The notes under the pieces: generated by a model
Told to the model about the DNA's origin: nothing
The model's input: the letters and a program-made list of their open reading frames with translations, nothing else
Database searches by the model: none
From: DATDGX01 sp036521875
GTDB taxonomy: Bacteria > Desulfobacterota > Binatia > Binatales > Binataceae
Length of the DNA: 64,000 nt
Assembly: GCA_036521875.1 (NCBI GenBank)
Contig: DATDGX010000006.1
Location: 1-64,000 of the forward strand
Reading direction: 5' to 3'
Position numbers and translations under genes: made by a program
In this document: positions 59,573 through 64,000 of the stretch, piece by piece
How positions within the stretch are numbered: the stretch's first letter is position 1
Layout: every line of letters begins with the position of its first letter

Positions 59573-60757
59573 CTATCCCTTGGGCAAGCCGAGCACGCGC
59601 TCGCCGATGATGTTGTGCTGGATCTGATTGCTGCCCGCCGCGATCGTGCCGCCGCGCGCCGCCAGCATCCGGTACGACCATTTGCCGCGATCGAGCGCGA
59701 ACGGCGCGCGATACTCGAACTGGCTGTACGGCCCGAGCAGCTCCATCGCGAACATCTGCACGCGCAGGTTCAGCTCCGTCCCGCAGAGCTTCATCATCGA
59801 GCCTTCCGGCCCCGGCGGCAGGCCCTTGAGGCGCCGCGTGAGCTGGCGAAAGCCGGTGTACTTGAGCGCATGAGCCTCGCACGCGAACTCCGCGATTTTC
59901 TGGCGCACGCTCGCGTCGTCCCACGCCGTGCCGCCGTCGCGCGGCAGATGGCGCGCAAGCTCCGCCAGTTCGCGCACCTGGCCCATCGCGCCGCGATCGC
60001 CGCCGCCGCCCGAGCGCTCGAACATCAGCGTCGTGATCGCTACTTGCCATCCCTGGTTTTTCTCACCGACCAGGTTCTTCTTCGGCACTCGCACGTCCTC
60101 GAAGAACACTTCGTTGAAGCCCTTGGCTCCCGTTATCTGCACCAGCGGACGCACGGTGACGCCGGGGCTGTGCATGTCGACCAGCAGGTATGAGATGCCC
60201 TTGTGCTTGGGTGCCTCGGGATCGGTGCGGACCAGCAGGAAAATCATATCGGCGTGTTGCGCCGCCGAGGTCCAGACTTTCTGCCCGTTGACCACGTAGT
60301 AGTCGCCGTCCTCGACGGCGCGGGTCTGCAGCGATGCGAGGTCAGATCCCGAGCCGGGCTCCGAATAGCCCTGGCACCAGATTTCCTCGGCGCCGAGAAT
60401 TTTCGGGATGTAGCGGCGCTTCTGCTCCTCGGTCCCCCAATGCATCAGCGTCGGGCCGAGCAGCGTCGTTCCCATTCCGATCATCGGCACCACGGTGCCG
60501 GCGCGCGCCATTTCCTCGTTATAGATGATGGTCTGCATCACCCCCGCGCCGCGCCCGCCGTATTCCTTGGGCCAGTTGGGCGCGAGCCACTTGCCCTCGC
60601 TGAGTTTTTTTGCCCAGCGCACTTGCTCGTCCCATCCGCTGCCGCCCTCTTCGCCGAACACTTCGCGCGGACGCGGTGCGAACTGACGGTTCGCCTCGAG
60701 CCATGCGCGGAACTCGTGCCGGAACGCTTCATCTTCGGGACTATAGTTGAAATCCAT
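59573..60757 (-). CDS. Acyl-CoA dehydrogenase 3
   Basis: 394 residues from ATG 60757; an open frame extends upstream to 60940 without support. Family patterns: FNYSPEDEAFRHEFRAWLEA, CQGYSEPGSGSDLASLQT, VPKKNLVGEKNQGWQVAITT. It is closest to copy 2 in wording of these segments. Probably a tandem duplication product with distinct substrate range. Confidence 0.93.
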   Translation of the reverse strand: MDFNYSPEDEAFRHEFRAWLEANRQFAPRPREVFGEEGGSGWDEQVRWAKKLSEGKWLAPNWPKEYGGRGAGVMQTIIYNEEMARAGTVVPMIGMGTTLLGPTLMHWGTEEQKRRYIPKILGAEEIWCQGYSEPGSGSDLASLQTRAVEDGDYYVVNGQKVWTSAAQHADMIFLLVRTDPEAPKHKGISYLLVDMHSPGVTVRPLVQITGAKGFNEVFFEDVRVPKKNLVGEKNQGWQVAITTLMFERSGGGGDRGAMGQVRELAELARHLPRDGGTAWDDASVRQKIAEFACEAHALKYTGFRQLTRRLKGLPPGPEGSMMKLCGTELNLRVQMFAMELLGPYSQFEYRAPFALDRGKWSYRMLAARGGTIAAGSNQIQHNIIGERVLGLPKG

Positions 60758-60831
60758 CGCGTCGGTTTCCTTTCTTCGCGTTCGTTCTTTTATTTTTGAT
60801 CGAGTGGCGCGCGAGTTGCCCGCGATTCGCG

Positions 60832-62010
60832 CTATCCCTTGGGCAGGCCGAGCACGCGCTCGCCAATGATGTTGTGCTGGATCTGATTGGTGCCCGCGGC
60901 GATCGTGATGCCGCGCGCCGAGAGCATCCGCAGCGACCACTTGCCCTGGTCCATCGCGAACGGTGCACCATGCTCAAGCTGCGAGTACGGCCCGAGCAGC
61001 TCCATCGCGAACATCGCGATCCGCAGGTTCAGCTCCGAGCCGCACAGCTTCATCATCGAGCCCTCGGGCCCCGGCGGCAGCCCCTTGAGCCGCCGCGTGA
61101 GTTGACGATAGCCGGTGAACTTGAGCGCCTGCGATTCCGAGTAGAACTCCGCGATCTTCTGCCGCACGCTCGCGTCTTCCCACGCCGGACGCCCGTTGCG
61201 ATTCACCTTCTGCGCGAGCTTCGCCAGCTCCTGCGATTGTCCCGGACCTCCACCGCCGGCGCCGTTGCGCTCGAACATCAAGGTGGTGATCGCGACCTGC
61301 CATCCCTGGTTCTTGTCGCCGAGCAGGTTTTTCTTCGGCACCCGCACGTCTTCGAAAAACACCTGGTTGAATCCCTTCGCGCCGGACATCTGCACCAGCG
61401 GACGCACGTCGATGCCGGGACTCTTCATGTCGACCAGCAGGTAGCTTATCCCCTTATGCTTGGGCGCGTTGACGTCGGTGCGCACCAGCAGAAAAATCCA
61501 GTCGGCATACTGCGCGCTCGAGGTCCAGATCTTCGAGCCGTTGACCACGAAGTCGTCGCCGTCTTCGACCGCGCGTGTTTGCAGGGAGGCGAGGTCCGAG
61601 CCCGCGTTCGGCTCCGAGTATCCCTGGCACCAGATCTCATCGCCGCTCAGAATTTTCGGCAGATAACGTTTCTTCTGTTCCTCACTGCCCCAATGGATCA
61701 GCGTCGGTCCGATCAATCCCAGCCCGGAGCCGACGTAGGGAATCGGCGCGCGCGCCCGGCTCAACTCCTGGTTGTAAACGATCGATTGTAGGACGCCGGC
61801 TCCGCGCCCGCCATATTCCTTCGGCCATTCCACGCCCGTCCATCCGCCGGAATGGAGCTTCTTGTACCATCCGAGCCGGCGCGCCCACTCCTTCTCGTCT
61901 TCCTCGAAAAAGGTATCGAACTCGAGCGGCTGATCGGGTTTGTTCTGGTCGAGCCAGGCGCGAAATTCCTTGCGGAACGCTTCGTCCTCGGGAGTGAAAT
62001 TGAAATCCAT
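60832..62010 (-). CDS. Acyl-CoA dehydrogenase 4
   Basis: 392 residues from ATG 62010. Start FNFTPEDEAFRKEFRAWLDQ, flavin segment CQGYSEPNAGSDLASLQT, then VPKKNLLGDKNQGWQVAITT and the shared C-terminus. It is the most upstream member of the minus-strand group of three (58318-62010) and may be first in an operon. The 208-bp gap upstream is shared with the divergent UPF0175-like gene. Confidence 0.93.
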   Translation of the reverse strand: MDFNFTPEDEAFRKEFRAWLDQNKPDQPLEFDTFFEEDEKEWARRLGWYKKLHSGGWTGVEWPKEYGGRGAGVLQSIVYNQELSRARAPIPYVGSGLGLIGPTLIHWGSEEQKKRYLPKILSGDEIWCQGYSEPNAGSDLASLQTRAVEDGDDFVVNGSKIWTSSAQYADWIFLLVRTDVNAPKHKGISYLLVDMKSPGIDVRPLVQMSGAKGFNQVFFEDVRVPKKNLLGDKNQGWQVAITTLMFERNGAGGGGPGQSQELAKLAQKVNRNGRPAWEDASVRQKIAEFYSESQALKFTGYRQLTRRLKGLPPGPEGSMMKLCGSELNLRIAMFAMELLGPYSQLEHGAPFAMDQGKWSLRMLSARGITIAAGTNQIQHNIIGERVLGLPKG

Positions 62011-62218
62011 CTCGACTTTTTCTCCTGGGGCGGCCAAGGCGCGGCGCCTGCCCCGGCGGCGGCGATACAATCTCTTACCGGCGCTCCGCCAATATACCTA
62101 AAACACATCCAGCCCGATTCGCAAAGCGAATGTGCGCCCGTCCGCCGTTCTCGAGGCCGCTTGGCCGTGTGGGTTTGACTTCAAGAAAGCGATCGCGGAA
62201 AGTCGAGTGAAATTCACG

Positions 62219-62506
62219 ATGGAAATTAAACTCGACCTGCCCGGCGACGTCTTCGACGCGCAATTTCCCGAGGCGGACTTCGCGGTGCGCGTGCGCGAAC
62301 TGGCGATTCTCGATCTGGTCCGCGTCAAGCGCCTGCACGAGCACGAAGCGCAGGCGATACTCGGGTTGCAGCGATGGGAACTGATCGAGCGGATGCGCGC
62401 TGCCGGAATCGCGCCGACCGAGCAGGTGTTCGCCGAGATTCGTAACGATCTGAACAAGGCGATTGCCGCGCGCGGCACTCCGCGCGCCGGCGAAAAGAAA
62501 CAGTAG
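62219..62506 (+). CDS. UPF0175-like small DNA-binding protein
   Basis: 95 residues. It resembles the UPF0175 family: an N-terminal LPGDVFDAQFPEADFAVRVR and a helix-turn-helix-like LAILDLVRVKRLHEHEAQAI followed by LGLQRWELIERMRAAGIAPT. Members act as small antitoxins or regulators. No PIN toxin is adjacent. The stop overlaps the GTG of the next gene by one base. Confidence 0.65.
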   Translation: MEIKLDLPGDVFDAQFPEADFAVRVRELAILDLVRVKRLHEHEAQAILGLQRWELIERMRAAGIAPTEQVFAEIRNDLNKAIAARGTPRAGEKKQ

Positions 62507-63564
62507 TGCGCCCTCCGATGCGCGCCCGGCTGATGCGAACCACGCAGATCCGATCGGTAAGGAGCGCGCTGATCGCGCTTGCTTTGCTCGCGATGTGCGC
62601 GCCCGCCAGTTGCCAATCCGCCCCGAGTCCGAAGATCGTGGCCGAAATCAAAGGCCCCGATGGCGGTTGGGATTACGCCAGCTTCGACGCCGCGAAGCGC
62701 CGCGTGCTCATCAGCCGCGGATTCGGTGTCATGGCAATCGATCCTGGCAGCCAGACCGTCACCCGTCTGGCGCCGGGCGATCACGTCCATGCCAATGTTC
62801 TCCTGCCCGACGGTCGGCTGCTGATCACCAACGGCACCAGCAACACGGTGACTCTGGCCAACGGGACCACCGGCGCTATCGAGGCGACCATCCGGGTGGA
62901 CAAGTTTCCGGACGCGGCGGCTTATGACCCCGCGAGCGGGCACGCCTTCATCATGAACGGCGACAGCGGCTTCGTGACGGTCATCGACCCCGACCCCGCC
63001 AATACCAAAAAGCTCGCGCGCATCCCGGTTGGCGGTAAGCTGGAATTCGCGGCCGTCGACGGCGCGGGCACTCTGTTCGTCAACGTCGAGGACAAGGCGC
63101 AGATAGCTGTCATCGATACCAAAACGAATCAGGTCAAGACGATGTTTAAGCTGGCCGGATGCGAGGAGCCGAGTGGACTGGCCTACGTTGCGCCGTATCA
63201 CCTCTTGATTTCGGCCTGCGGAAACGGCCACGCCAAGGTGCTCGACGCCACCGACGGACATGAAGTCGCCGACCTCGAGATCGGTCCGCATCCGGACGCA
63301 GTGCTCTATGACCAGCAGCGCGGCGTGGCCTACATTCCGACTGCCGGCAGCATCCTCAAGAACGGCGAGATCGCCGTGCTTCGGGTCGCAGGTCCGCGCG
63401 ACGTTTCGGTCGTCGATCGGATCGCCACTGAGCGCGGAGCACGGACCATCGCGGAGGATCCAAAGACCGGCCGCCTCTACCTGCCAACCGCGGACTACAC
63501 TATCGGCCTGCATGGGCCGCACCCGGTCGACGGCACCTTTCGGGTCCTGGTCGTCGCGCCGTAG
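62506..63564 (+). CDS. Secreted YncE-like beta-propeller protein
   Basis: 352 residues. A signal peptide occurs near residues 10-37 (RSALIALALLAMCAPASC). The mature part is a seven-bladed propeller with YncE/YVTN-type blades, such as GGWDYASFDAAKRRVLISRG, RLLITNGTSNTVTLANGTTG, AQIAVIDTKTNQVKTMFKLA and GHAKVLDATDGHEVADLEIG. Propellers of this kind bind proteins, metals or sugars in the periplasm. Start options are GTG 62506, ATG 62518 or ATG 62533. Confidence 0.75.
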   Translation: MRPPMRARLMRTTQIRSVRSALIALALLAMCAPASCQSAPSPKIVAEIKGPDGGWDYASFDAAKRRVLISRGFGVMAIDPGSQTVTRLAPGDHVHANVLLPDGRLLITNGTSNTVTLANGTTGAIEATIRVDKFPDAAAYDPASGHAFIMNGDSGFVTVIDPDPANTKKLARIPVGGKLEFAAVDGAGTLFVNVEDKAQIAVIDTKTNQVKTMFKLAGCEEPSGLAYVAPYHLLISACGNGHAKVLDATDGHEVADLEIGPHPDAVLYDQQRGVAYIPTAGSILKNGEIAVLRVAGPRDVSVVDRIATERGARTIAEDPKTGRLYLPTADYTIGLHGPHPVDGTFRVLVVAP

Positions 63565-63716
63565 CGATTCGTACTGAAACCTCATCGAGGTCTCAGCCTT
63601 CCCGTTCTTAATAAAAAAGAAGCGCGAAAACAGAGTCGGGTTTCGCTTTGCTTGGATCAAGTGTTAGAGATCGAACATCTACCACACCGATGTAGCGTAA
63701 AGAGGACGGCAACAAC

Positions 63717-64000
63717 ATGCGCTTCCTGCACACGATGCTCCGGGTCAACAACCTCGACGAGTCGCTCAAGTTCTACTGCGATGCGCTCGGGATGAAGTTG
63801 CTGCGCAAGAACGATTTTCCCGGCGGCGAGTTCACCCTCGCCTTCGTCGGCTATGGCAGCGAGGCCGAAGGTACCGTCGTCGAGCTGACCTGGAACTGGG
63901 GAACCTCGAAGTACAACGTGGGCGACGCATTCGGCCATCTCGCGGTCAGCGTCGACGACATCTACCAGACCTGCGACCAGCTCCGGCAAAAGGGCGTCAA
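63717..64000 (+). CDS. gloA: Lactoylglutathione lyase (glyoxalase I), N-terminal part
   Basis: 94 residues are visible and the gene runs off the window. The start MRFLHTMLRVNNLDESLKFY has the metal ligand His5; LGMKLLRKNDFPGGEFTLAF and VVELTWNWGTSKYNVGDAFG (a second metal ligand, Glu) follow. The enzyme detoxifies methylglyoxal with glutathione. ATG 63717 follows AGAGGA by about ten bases. Confidence 0.9.
   Translation, partial: MRFLHTMLRVNNLDESLKFYCDALGMKLLRKNDFPGGEFTLAFVGYGSEAEGTVVELTWNWGTSKYNVGDAFGHLAVSVDDIYQTCDQLRQKGV

Overview
The window is a 64 kb piece of a high-GC bacterial chromosome, with no rRNA or tRNA genes that I could recognise. Several traits suggest an uncultured soil-type lineage such as Candidatus Binatota (Desulfobacterota_B) or a deltaproteobacterial relative. 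These are a Gram-negative style complex I operon, an orphan Hcp-type tube protein, 2-oxoacid:ferredoxin oxidoreductase, many acyl-CoA dehydrogenases, a metal-dependent amidohydrolase, ring-hydroxylating dioxygenase genes and a DprE1/DprE2-like pair. The taxonomic placement is an inference from gene content only.

Layout. 1-5.3 kb is a mosaic start. It holds the tail of an IS256-type transposase, an orphan CopG-type antitoxin, PRPP synthetase, a DUF4189 secreted protein, a VapBC pair and four small genes, among them FmdB and a zinc ribbon. 5.3-15.8 kb is one long operon, nuoABCDHIJKLMN, without nuoE, nuoF or nuoG. 15.8-20.2 kb carries housekeeping genes: purU, rsmI, aroQ, accB and accC. 20.3-28 kb carries envelope and secreted proteins, a MarR-like regulator with palindromic sites, an orphan Hcp, and a large MOP-type flippase with an extra N-terminal extracytoplasmic domain.

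28-33.5 kb has a nitroreductase, a Rieske dioxygenase alpha/beta pair with a methyltransferase, and a rhodanese / cobalamin adenosyltransferase / metallo-beta-lactamase operon. The dioxygenase-methyltransferase cassette lies between two copies of a 42-bp direct repeat. 33.6-35.3 kb is a lower-GC islet with a DUF3800 protein and a membrane protein. 35.3-40.9 kb returns to core functions: ligA, acylphosphatase and korAB, closed by a strong terminator.

40.9-50.8 kb contains an MFS exporter coupled to an amidohydrolase that is interrupted by one in-frame amber codon. It also has a DprE2/DprE1-like pair, an acyl-CoA carboxyltransferase, a second MFS protein, a stand-alone biotinyl domain, a nitroreductase and a GST. 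51-54.1 kb is a very large secreted beta-propeller protein ending in a Thr-Pro-rich stalk. 54.2-62 kb has a frameshifted acetyltransferase, four paralogous acyl-CoA dehydrogenases, and a divergent pair of a MocR-type regulator and a PNPOx-like flavoprotein. The right end holds a UPF0175-like protein, a YncE-like propeller and the start of a glyoxalase.

How it fits together. Respiration (complex I lacking its NADH module), ferredoxin reduction by KorAB, acetyl/acyl-CoA carboxylation and several acyl-CoA dehydrogenases suggest an aerobic heterotroph that oxidises fatty-acid-like or aromatic/terpenoid-like compounds. The most unusual items are the amber-interrupted amidohydrolase, the Hcp plus fused flippase pair, the repeat-flanked dioxygenase cassette, and the complex I without an NADH-input module.
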